Shown here: positions 45,489 through 57,327 of the stretch, piece after piece
How the letters are laid out: each line of letters starts with the position of its first letter
How positions within the stretch are numbered: the stretch's first letter is position 1
From: Drosophila miranda
Taxonomy: Eukaryota > Arthropoda > Insecta > Diptera > Drosophilidae
Length of the DNA stretch: 64,000 nt
Reading direction: 5' to 3'
Assembly: GCF_003369915.1 (NCBI RefSeq)
Contig: NC_046676.1
Span: 22,878,001-22,942,000 of the forward strand
Made by a program: the position numbers and the translations under genes
Notes under the pieces: generated by a model
The model's input: only the letters and a program-made list of their open reading frames with translations
Told to the model about the DNA's origin: nothing
Databases searched by the model: none

Positions 45489-48400
45489 CCTGCCGGCGAC
45501 ACAGGACACGCCGCCACCTTCATTGTGCGCAACTCTGCATTGTGTGTAAACCAAATACAGCAACAAGTTTAAAGATAAAATGCTGCCTGCAAGTCCTTGT
45601 TTGAGTTGAATGGCCTGCCCCGTGGGGTACTCAACGCTGTCATCTGTCAAAGGGGATTAGGGAATATGGAAGGTGTGGGTATGTCGTTGTCCCGCAGTGC
45701 TCTCTGTTTTTGTAGGGATTCTTCATTGAAATTGCGTCCAATTTGTCAATGCAGCGGAAATTCAGCAGAAGGGAACGATTCATGCCCGGCGTTGACGGGG
45801 GAGTCTATATCCACTTTCTATCGTTTTGAGCTGATTTCGCTTCCAATTCTTCGGATCAATAGCTTAGTGCACTGCCTGGCTAACCTTTCACCAAATAGAT
45901 TGCCTGATTGTTATTTAATTTGAGTAACAGTGCTTTAAAACGAAAATGACAGACTCAATGGTGTTCGACGGAGTAGGTGCCAAACTTATGGGACTTCCTG
46001 GAAATAATTAAAATTCTGTTCATTGGAGAATCTCCAGCGAATGCTAATTTTCCAAGAATGCCTCTAATCAGATAAATCAGCAGTTTGTATGTTTGCTTTG
46101 TGTATTCTCCTTTTAACCGGAATGAGGAAATAAAACCGAATTCAATGCGTAGGTTCGCTTTCAACGTAACGAAAGACAAACCTCATTGGCGAATTGGAAG
46201 AGTTCTTAGAAATCGATCAATCATTTCGAAAACTTAAATTTAACTTTTCCCTTTAAGCATTCCGGACACACATTTCCTGGGGAAGTATTAGTCCCAGTTG
46301 GGTATTTGATTTGGCATCATTCAGGCATATTGTGGATATCCAGGACGGGTGGCATGGCCCTTGGTAAACAAATTAAGACTCGTTACACTTTCATTGCTTA
46401 TGCTCAATTTACGAGTTACCAGCTGTCGCTAGTCAGCCCTCACAGGAGTAGCAGTCCAGGCCCAAAAGTTCTGCCATCGATCCTACCTCACCGTCAGCTA
46501 TGAGGTCGGCCGCACAGCGTATGCAGTCGTGCAATTGGAACGGCACAAATGCCTGCTCATAGCAATTGATTTATGTCTGCTACGTGACTTCATTTTGGCC
46601 AACAAGGCAGGCCCTGGCTCTGTGGAGCAGCACCTGTTGTCGTCTTTCCTCTTATTAAATTAACAACGAAACAATCTCACTCGCACTCTGTCTGTGTAGG
46701 TGCGTGGGGATCCTTAGCCAGAAAATCCGATGCCATTATGCATTAGAACTGTATAAACAAATCGTATGCGTGCCTCCCAGCTTTCATCTTCGTGCCCCGG
46801 AATACGTGCTTTCCACAGAAACAAACAGAAAAAATTTCAGCCCTCACTACGAGCTAAGTCTCAGGACTCTCAGCTCCATCTCCATAGTCTTCCCCCGACT
46901 CGTGTGTCAATCAAGTTAAATGTTAATGAATTACTTTGCATGGCCTGCGCACTAGGACATGCTGACAGGACCAAAGAGAATGATGCCGACAAGTTGTTTT
47001 GGTTTTCTAGACACACTCAGGATCTGGCCGCACTCCCCCGCAGCTTGTCCTGTGGTTGGCTTAATGTTTAAACCCTATAGGGGATGGATGGGAAGGCCAA
47101 GGGCAAGTGCAATATGAGGTATCCAATTGATTTATTCAATCAACGAATTCGGTTTTTGTGCATGAGCTCTTGCATAAGCTGGTTGGCAGCGCTGAACAGC
47201 TGATATTTGGATAAGTTGTCAGATTGAAAGTGGTTTCATACGTATATACATACATATGTATAGTCAAACCTCCTTCCAGTCAGCAGTATTCGAGCACACT
47301 TTCGGTGCCACAGCATGGTCAATAGAGAGATGTGCCATTCAGGCCTTCATGCTCTCTCTCTCCCACACTCTCCCTGCCTGCCACTTAACGACTGGGCCTT
47401 CCGTCAGACTGTCTGCGAACATGAACGAAAATAAATCGTTGCATACTTACGTGCGCACACAATTTTCACTCTAGCCTTTGCTAGATTTTTTCCCGGCCAA
47501 AATCTTTGTTGTCCTCCCCGGCCCATTACGTTTCATTGAATTAATTACGCTGTCAGTCTGCTAGTGGGGCGTGTGGCAGCAGATTAAATACAATAAAACA
47601 AAACACACACTTATGGAAGGAGAAAGCAACCTGCATGTCGAAATGAAATAATTAATTAACGCAGTGGCTATCTGATGCGTGATTGGATTAGTGAATGAAA
47701 GGCCTAAATTTTATAATTATATTTACTGCATATATCAACTGTATATGTATATATGTATACATATGTTTTTCCAATGAATATGTTCATCATTGTGCGCTTT
47801 TGAAGCATGTTAATTTTCGCAATCCATTACGATATTACCATAATATTTACCTCTGCACTTTATCTGAGTACAAGAAACTGGCTTTTTATTAAAAATGCAA
47901 AAAAACCAATCAATTTAATTAAATACTGAAAATCAATCCACTTTAAAAACCCTTTTGATGAAAAATTACCCCCGGGAAAAAAATCAAACTCATTAGTGCA
48001 AGCACATTCTGGGTGGTCAGACAATTCAATTGCAATTATCTGTAATTATTTACTAATAGAAAGCCATATTTCCGTAAATTAAAATTAACAGCTATATCAA
48101 TTTAATTTAAGCATCAACTTTGCTGAGTGTCCTCGGATCTATGTACATATATGTAAGATATTATTTAGATATAGTTTATTGGTAGTATTAAGTCGAGGTA
48201 GGCTGGTAAGTTTAAGAATAATTAGTCTTAACTTCACGGCTCGGCTTGATCTCGGCTAATTTTCTGCTGCTGCTGCTGAAAGTTACGACTGGCTGCTGGG
48301 ATTCCCTTCTCTGATGTGCTCTCCTTCTGCCGTGGCTGCTTATCTGGTGTTCATTCGCTGTTTATCTTATTTTTCTGCTGTTAATGCCGTTTTTCCTTTA

Positions 48401-51400
48401 CTGTGCAGAGGAAAGTCTTCTGCTACTGCCCTGCCGCTCACGTACAAGTGTACTATAGTATAACATATAGTATACATATGTATATGTACATATATTGTAT
48501 AACACAATGAACATCAAGAACATTTTTTGTTCCATTTTGTCCGCGGTCTTCGCTCACAAGCGCATTGAAAAACATGTAAATGTGTTTGTGCCGACCACTG
48601 CTGTGTATACACAAAAATCAAGTGTTCTGCTTAACCAATGTGCAGATAATTATACAAAAGTATACGTATAGTAGATTCGTGTAAGCGCCGCTTTTCCCAC
48701 TAGTAACTACAAACGGTATCCGCTGAAAACGGGACAGGAAGCGACACTTGAAGGACGCTTTTTGAGAAAAAAGACATATTGAGTAATGAGCGACTCGACC
48801 CCGAAACCTCTCTATATGCGATTCTCAAATGTGGCACTATACGACCAACAAAAACGAAATATATGAATTTCTCAGGATATATATAATTTCATACCAAATG
48901 TACCGCAGCGACGCGTGGCTGGCACTAAAAAAAATTAATAAACCGAAGTTTAATTGTTCTTAATATCAGTGTGCCTGTTACTCTGTGACTTAGTAGCAAA
49001 GCTACAAAGTAAGTTCTAACTAAAGTTATGCTGAAATACTTCCTCAATTCGAATAACGCAATTGACATTCGAAATTTTAGTTTGGTTGCAATTCCTAACA
49101 AAGCCAAACCCAAACCTAACAATTGACCACAAATTTTTCATTGCCAGAACAGCAGTGAATCTGTAGGAGAGCCGCAACAATTTGTTGGCTTGATTTGTTC
49201 GGAAATTTCATTACACTAACGAAGCCCGATGCTGATGGTTCCTTCGTCTCCTGCCGTTGCAGCTCTGAGACAAATGCGATTTGAGCCGATTGATTCCTAT
49301 TCCCATTCCCAATATGCTAGGCAGTAGTATAGCCTTCAATCGAACTAGCTCCGACCACCCCATAGCAAGTCTCTCGGCAGTAAATCGAGTTTGTTGCCCG
49401 CTTGGAATATAATTGAGGCATTCACTATGCAAGCAGTTTCCGGATGCCGGACGGGACTATGTATTTTATTGCATTAAACGTGGGTCATGGTCGGGTCCTC
49501 GCTAGGCGCAGATCGCGCTTCTTGCACGAACATCTCCATAGAATTACATAGCGAAGAATACCATTGTATGAGGGATTTCAGAATAAATAGCAAAGATATA
49601 CCTACAAGTCTCTGAATTAGATACTTGGCAATATGACATCCATGTGCACATCCGGTGATGATGAATTGGACGGACTGAGTCCTGGGCCACTGATGTAGCC
49701 GTCACCTGCCACCCAACGTTGATTATTTCTCCTTGGGCCACAGAATTTTCTTTTATTTTTTGTTAGAATTTACTTGTTTTTAGCTGTCAACTACCACTAC
49801 TCTACTGGGCGTTTGAGCATTGAACTTCTGAAGGTTTTTTTTCTTTTTTTCTGATAAAACTTCTCTACTCTTTTCGCCTCGCCCTAGTCTCGAATGTTTT
49901 CCCAACAGAACGCTCTCGAAGCACTTCAGATTTATGGTCCCCGCAATCGGTGGTCAGCTCCCTTCGAGTTCAGTAAGTGAAACCACAATGGCCATAAATA
50001 AAAGTCGAGTATCAGCTAGCAAATCTCATTATGGCCACTCATAACTGGGGATGGCATGGCATGGCTATTTCTTCTGGACCAGCCGATGCTCCAGCGCCTG
50101 AATCTATAGCTGAATCAATGGTCAAATGGAAACACATGCTGAATGAAGAGCGACTTATCTTTGGTCGTTGAGGGGGCCAGCCGAAATGCATCTGGTGTCG
50201 CCATTGGCTGTAATTGATAAATTAAATATTGCGCTGCAAGGATTTCATTATGGCAATTCGATTGACAATTCTGTTGCCCATTTCACAAGTGTGCCTTAAG
50301 TGAAACTTGCGGTTCCCCCTGATGCATAAATTAAGAGTCTGCATACGGATACGGCCACGGACATGGACAAGGACACGGACATGGGAAATTGTGGCAATTG
50401 CTGTTGGCAGGAAATGAACAATGGCATCCAAGTGATGGCATTTTAATGAGCCGCCATAAAAATTGGGTCAAATCATTCTAAAGAGCAGACTCTTGCTGGA
50501 TGCCCTTACCGGAGAAAAAATGCAGAATATCAAAGAATATTAAAGGTCTGACCCGCTAATGATTGTTCAATGTTTAAAGAATGCATTAATTTATATAATT
50601 ATTTCATTTCTCAGTAAATCGAGCAACAAAGTAAAATGCTACAAATACATACATATATCGCAATTCAAACAGATATAATTGGCAAAATGCCAAAGCATTT
50701 GCAATAAAAAGCTGACGACAACAGCAGAAAATGAAAAAAATAAGATTCCATTTACAACTTTTACAAGGAAAATTGGAAAATTTTCAGATATTCGAATTGT
50801 TAGTCAGATTTATACAAAAATTCCCACACCTACAGACCCCCAATTCGAACTCTTCCAAAATTCTTTATATTTTCATACCTTAAAGCTCTGGCCAGCAGCT
50901 TTATTATTATTTTTTCTGTTGACGCTTATCTCCGCGCCCGCTTGGAGAATAGTTTTGTTGCTCTCCTTTTTCCCCCGATTTACTCTCCCCACCACCCACC
51001 GTCCACCACCCACTCCCATCCCGCGCTGCGTTCCCTGAAGGGGACATGCGGGCGTTGCTTTCTTAACCAGCGTAAATATTTTAACCTACAGAGCAGGGCC
51101 TGGCACCGGGGTTGGTTCTGGGTCTGGGGCAAGTAAATAAATGTTTCGGAGATAAACTGGCGCTTTGTGTGCCGTTTTGGGTGCCCTTGCATATCCCATT
51201 TCTTCCACGGAGCTGTTTTGCCCCTTAAAGCTGTGGCATGTCCTCTTTAAGAGTCGGAGAATTTTTGCATTTTGTATGCAGATGTTAAAATTTGTCGCAT
51301 ACTTTCTGCCTGCTGCCCAATGTGGCCCCTGGCCTGTAATGTCCCTCGCCATATACGTGACTTCGCACGCGCGACTCCAGCCTCGGATTTGGACTCGCAG

Positions 51401-54400
51401 TCGGACTTGGATTCGGTGTCTGGCCTGCGGTCCAACAATCCTGTCACGGTCATTCCCATTGGTATTGTGGTCATTAATTTAAGGGGAAAGTCTGTTTGGG
51501 TTTAACTAGCGCGAGCGAGCGCGCCTTTCGTCAGGGACATGATTAGATTAACAGGGTGACTCAATTCATTAGGGTTAGGTTAAGGGTTAGTTAAGGGACC
51601 CTTTCCTAGTGGACTTCTGGTTGCAGCACCCTGTAGTGCTCCTGAATACTAGATGGACATGTTCATATGTACGAGTATGCCCAACCACTTTGTCATCCGA
51701 CTCACGTACAGGCAGCGTATGCCAGCACCCCAAAAAGGATTGTCCACGCTCTGGTCAACTTCAGCATGGGTCGCTCTTTGGCCATCATCTCGATTAGATG
51801 TTGTGGCCTGGCTCCGCCCTTGAAGTCGTGTTTTGTGGCTTCAACCTAGCAGACCAGACCGACTCGACGCGACCCGACCGTATGTTCCGATCCGATCTGG
51901 TCTGGTCTCCGCTCACTCCCTTAGACAGATAGAGGGGGACGGGGTAGCGAGAGAGAGCGGTTGAGAGGTGTTGGAAAGCTTGCGAGTGTTAAAAAATGTT
52001 TTAGCAGCGCATTTTTGAGGTTAACAGCGTGCACGTGCTGGCCACAAAGGGAGAGGGAAAGCGAGGGCAGAACGGGGTGACAGAGAGCTGAAGCGTGGAC
52101 AAAAGGTGGCGACTCTGACTCTGCAGACAATGGCGTTGAGTGCTGCCAAGGCAATGCCTGGGGTTGTGGCAGGGTCCGGGGCAAAAGATTTATCTAGCCA
52201 CGATGTACGTGATGGCTACAATCGTGTCAACTGCTGTTGGACTCCCATGAATTATGACAAATACTCGTATGTGTGTCTTGTAAATCTCAACTAAATCTGC
52301 ACCGATGGCATGTTCCATTTAGTATGGGAAGAAGGAAAGACAAATACACTACAATCATTGAGGCATAAATCCTGATTCCCGTTTGATTATCCCCGGACAG
52401 GGCCTTAAGGCAAATGCAGCTGCTTAAAGCCAAACAAAGGCTTTATGCTTTCTAGATTCTCCATTAGAATGCCCAGTCACAAGACCCAGCAGAGCATTAA
52501 CGAGCATTTGCCCGGCAGGATTTTCAACTCAGTCCAAGCCTTTTGCAGGGACTCGGAACGGAGATGCGAGGGTGGCTAAGACTAGGCCATATTACTCTGC
52601 CCTGCTCTTGTGCCTTTATTGTCTGCTGCGTGGCAGGGCGTTGGGGAGTTGAGTCGGAACGCATCCTTTACCAATGCCGAACCCATGAAATCCGAAATCT
52701 GGGTAGCCATTAACATTTACGATTTCCAATCCGTAGGTCAAGCTGGAGCTGGGCACTCGCACATGGCAGATGCTTGCATCGAAAAATCAGTTGCAGGAAA
52801 GGCGAGCATCGAAAGCTGGCGATTTGGAATGCGGATTGGGGTATGGTATGCCAATTGGTAGGCGTTTAATGGGCAACACGAACTGCAAATACATTCAGTG
52901 ATGGAGCTGGGCATGGACCTTAGCGACTGCGACATCCTGAAACGAAAATGCCAGCAGGATTAGGTCTGGTCTCTACTATTTGCTTGCAGTTTATCTCCAA
53001 GTGCCTGTTGGCCAGTGGCCCCTGCCTTGCTCCAAAATGGATCGACTTGCGGAGTAGGAGGGCCGAAAAGTCTGCCCAAAAGATTACCATACGTACCATA
53101 CAGCTGCCGAAGGGCAAAGTTTTGCATTTTAATAGTCTCTTAACTGCCGCCCCGTTTCAATGTGTGTGTTTGTTAAAAACCGGGGAGGCAGAACGAGAGG
53201 ACGGCTAAGGGGAGGGATAGATTCAGAAGACCAGGTGCCGCTCTAATTCGTAGAGAGATTTGTATGCGATTGAATTTTCAACTTGGTTGATTTTCAGCTC
53301 GGTTGCAGGGCACTTGAAATGAGAGCGTTCTCATGATCCGAGTGGGATGTTGAATGGGTAAACAGTAGCCATCTGAAACAGAAAATGTTTCACAGAGTTT
53401 TCCCCGAAGCCCAGAGACAAAATAACCTTGCAACTATGTTTTATTAATGCCCAGATTTTCTCTTGAGCCTACGGTGCTTCCGACTTCCCCATTGCTGCGA
53501 AAAGCATTGGATATTCTATCAGCAATTTCAACTGGAATTTTCGGAGATTATTTTGACAAGCCCAGAGGCAAAACCAATTTAAGCTCGCTCGCCTTTATGC
53601 ATATCTCACAGAGATACAGGCTGCGAATAATTGAAATTAATTAACTCTTCTTGATCCATTCGAAATGCAATCAGCAAAACCCAACTCTTTTGGTGGAGTC
53701 TCACTGTTTGGCTAAATTCTAATGACTCAGCCATTTGGCTTGATGTGTGGCCATCAGCAGGAGCACCCTCATCTGGGGCCAGCAGTCACGTTCTCGTTTG
53801 GCTCTTCTCTTGGCTTTTTCCCATTCTTTCGCTGAATGTACGGGTAAACTCGTATGTATGTACATATACCCGTCGGTTTTTGTTTTGGAAGAGATTCGTG
53901 ACGTGGCGAGCTTGCTTCCACGCTAATGCACGCTCTGCAAAGTATGCAATAAATTTGACGCATGCTTCACTGTGGGTGCCTGTGTGTGTACCTGTCGGTG
54001 GCAGAGTGGCACTATGGTGGAGGGAAGCAGAAGCAGCCATCAGTATTATAAACATTAACGGCTTTTACTTACTCTCGTTCGCAGTTCGTGGACGCTTCTT
54101 TTGCACTTGACACAAAAGCAAAAACGCCCATGTCTCTCCAGCATCGTTGCAGCGATTTCTCATGCGCCATATGCGCGGTATTTGAGGCACGTGGCACCGC
54201 CTCTGGCCTGCAGTGCGATAAAAGGCGACAAAATGTTTGCTTAATAAGTTTCAGCTACACTTTTGCCCGGGTCTCTATTTGTTAATCCCATTCAGAGAGT
54301 GCAACCACATGAAAGAAAAGGAGCGACAAACAAACAAAGTCTCCGCTTTCCCAACCGACTACCTAGAATATTCGGTGCGCGGCTGCCTTTGGCCCACTCC

Positions 54401-56673
54401 TCGCTTTTGCGGTCATTGGCCAGGGACTCTAGCGTAGCCTCTCGCCATGCCAGGCACGTTTCAATTCATTTAAAAACTTGAATCCACTGTCCGTTAAAGG
54501 TAAAATTGAATCAGCCCAAGAGACCGCGTGGGTGAAAATAGGGGTAAATTGTTCTCAATTCTGTGCAACTGTTTGCCTACAAATCATTGACCTGTGCAAA
54601 TGAAATATTGATTTCAGTTAATACAAAAGACCGCGGCGCTTGTAATCTCTGTCGCTGGTGGATTCGTACTTATGTATTTATATGGCAGCCAGTATGGTAG
54701 CTTCAATAAAGCGTTAAATCTGCATACAGGCACACATATGGATGTGGCACAGACAGGCTCAGTCGGGAGAGACAGCGTTGGCATTCAATTAATATGAAAC
54801 ACATTCATCACTGTCAGCTTATGCTCCACACGCTCGTACGAATGTTTTAGCGAATCGGGACTTTAAGGCTCGCCGGAGTGCGTTGCCGCTTTAAATTCAA
54901 CGCTTAATGTCCTGGCAAGATGTCAAAGGAAGCTTCGTGCTAATGAAATATGTCTCACACCCACACCCAATGGCAGTCACCCACTTCAATGTTACGTATA
55001 CGCACTGCTGGCTAAGGCCTGTTGCTAAATGTATAGGCATAGGCTGTCAATGGATTTTGAACGCGAGCGCTTTAAATGGAATTTCTCTCGACCAATTGCC
55101 GACTCTGATAGCTGAACGAAATTTCAAATTCAAATTTGTAAGAAGCAATTACCAGACTGGAGCTTTGATGTGGCTGTTTAGATGCTTTGAACTCCATCCA
55201 GTGAAAAAATACATAAATAACAAAGCAAAAATGCGCACAATGCGCGTACACTTAAGGAGATCCGCTTCTGACTGATGGCTGATGGGGCCCTAGTCGGAGC
55301 TATTTCAATTTTGAATGACTGCGACATTGCCCCCTAGGGGGCTGGGAGAAGGGGTTGCGGAGGCGAGTTCCCTTTTAAACGTCTTAATGGCTAATTAAAT
55401 GAAATTGAACAGGTCCGCACTTAATGGCAGGCACAGGCAGGTGTATTAAAAATTAATAAAAAGAGAAGGCCAAAATGCTTAGAGAGCGGCGCTCTGCTGT
55501 GCTGTGTGGGCAGATGGTGGCTGGTGGTGGTGTTGTTGTTGTGGGGTGTGATTCTTTTTATTGGTTCCTGTCCATGTCCCATGGCTTTTTAATTAACTTT
55601 TCGGAATGGCGTTGCCAGGCCAACGGGTTTTGTGGGCAGACTTCCACCAACTTCTCCTACAAGGCAGCGAAAATTTTATAAAATTTAAAATGCTGTCTGG
55701 TTTTCTGGGCAGTTTTGTTTATGGTGCACCACATGGCGTATGATTAATGCTTATTTCCGTGCCTCTTTCTGTCTCTTTCTCTCTGTCTCGGTCTCTGTAC
55801 ATTTCATTAAATAAATTGTAATTTATCAAACGGCCTTGCGGCAAAAAGCAAATCAAATAAATTACAGAGAAGTTGAACAACTTTGACCATTAAATGCTGC
55901 AAACCAAATAAGGCCAATGACGATTGTTTTATTTTCTTTTTTGTTGGTTTTATTTGCCAACCATTTCATTGCAATTGATTTTTGGTGTCAGCTGCACGCG
56001 CAGACAGAGACAGGCGTGTCCTTCCTCTCGTTCCCCCAGCTCCTTAAATACCCCTGGCCCCCCCACACCAGGACTCGACTCGGCTCAACTCGACAAGTGC
56101 TGTGGCTGCGGCTTAAGTTTGTCGGCAAATTGAAAACTTTGTTGGTTAACTTGGCTGTGAAAATAGGGCTGGGAGAGCGTGGCAACGAAAGGCAGGGGAA
56201 AACAGAAATGCCCCAAAGCCTGGGCGCACATCAATACAGCATTCTTTCGTCGTCATCCCCGCAATACCACCATCGCACCGCTCCGCACCGCACCGCCTCC
56301 CAAAATAAACAGTCAACAGGACAAGCCGACGAAACCAGAGCTTTGGTTGCCAGTTGTGGCTCCGATTTCTTGCTCCGACCCTGATTGCATTAGCCAACAG
56401 AAATGGGAAGGACAATCACTCAGCCGCCGGGGCATGGACTATTTGATACCGAGCCTGCTACGAATGGTGTAAAAGCTCTAGTAGGATACAAATCTGTAGC
56501 TGTTTTGTTTTGCCAACTAACAGGTGTTTGAGTAAAGTTTTACTATTTAAACTAAATAAATAAATCGTTAACGGGACAAACATAAATTTGAGGCACAAAA
56601 AGTTTAGGAAGTGAATGAAGGAATGATGTGAGGCTTTGCAAAAGCTTCTTACGACTTTGGTCCAGACAGGAGC
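45489..56673. other. 11-kb gene-poor region
   Basis: Non-coding, AT-rich. It holds TACATATGTATA-type palindromes near 47240-47262, 47743-47768 and 48470-48500, and a 10-bp inverted repeat at 51851-51908. It also has a purine-rich block near 51945-51965. One 122-codon frame at 54907-55275 has no recognisable family and poor codon bias. Nothing else supportable. Confidence 0.5.
51851..51908. repeat. Inverted repeat (hairpin-capable)
   Basis: AGACCAGACC at 51851-51860 is the exact complement of GGTCTGGTCT at 51899-51908, with a 38-nt spacer rich in GACCGA/CGACGC. Confidence 0.6.
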
Positions 56674-57261
56674 TCAGGACCCGGCCTGGCACCTGCTCAT
56701 GATTGATGGGGTCCTGGGCGCCTTATGGATCAGAGCAACGGTCTCCTCGTCGTCTACCACGACGTCCGTGCTGGAAAAGGGGGAGTGGCCAGTGATCTGG
56801 CTGTAGAGAGGCTGCATCACCCGAATGGTGGATACCCTCTCTCGCCAGGTGCGCCAGAAGTACGACTTGAAGATGTATCCGCCGAACTCCAAGATCATCG
56901 GCCTCTCCTTCGACAGCGGTGGTATCAGCTGTAGATGTTTGTTGACACTGATCATCATAAGGCAGCGATCAAGGTAGCGGTAGAAATTGAAGCGAATCAA
57001 CTTCAGCGGGATGAGGCTGACCAGTTCGAAGCACTCGATCTCCGGATCGAGGCCATTGCCATAGCTGCTGGACACGCTGCCGGCCTGTCCGTGCTTGTAG
57101 AAGTTGTCACACCCAAATATAATGCGGCTGGAGGTAAGCGCCACATGGTACTGGCGCAGTCCTATGCCACGGCTATCCACCAGGGTGAAGGGGTTCTCGA
57201 CCAGCACTGGCTCGTAGATCTCCTCGAACTCGGCGAGCAAAGTTTTCTGCACTCGGAACAT
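56674..57261 (-). CDS. Conserved-looking 195-residue protein of unknown function
   Basis: Single-exon frame from ATG 57261-57259 to TGA 56676-56674; an in-frame Met 22 codons upstream (57327) is less likely because that part has low coding character. The protein starts MFRVQKTLLAEFEEIYEPVL and includes QYHVALTSSRIIFGCDN, ECFELVSLIPLKLIRFNFYRYLDRCLMM (in part) and GGYIFKSYFWRTWRERV. The alternating hydrophobic strands at the start resemble a PH/GRAM-like beta fold (ALTSSRIIF is the sort of strand seen in GRAM domains). That is a guess. Codon use is GC-rich at third positions, so it is very likely a real gene. No signal peptide or membrane segment. Confidence 0.7.
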   Translation of the reverse strand: MFRVQKTLLAEFEEIYEPVLVENPFTLVDSRGIGLRQYHVALTSSRIIFGCDNFYKHGQAGSVSSSYGNGLDPEIECFELVSLIPLKLIRFNFYRYLDRCLMMISVNKHLQLIPPLSKERPMILEFGGYIFKSYFWRTWRERVSTIRVMQPLYSQITGHSPFSSTDVVVDDEETVALIHKAPRTPSIMSRCQAGS

Positions 57262-57327
57262 CACGCTGGGACGCCAATAAAGACGACAGCGACAGAAACT
57301 TTGGCAATAATTTAATTGAAATGTCAA

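Noticed and set aside
54907-55275. 122-codon plus-strand frame starting MSWQDVKG
   Set aside because: No signal peptide, domain or promoter motif, and codon use is unlike the neighbouring genes; of a length expected by chance in 20 kb.
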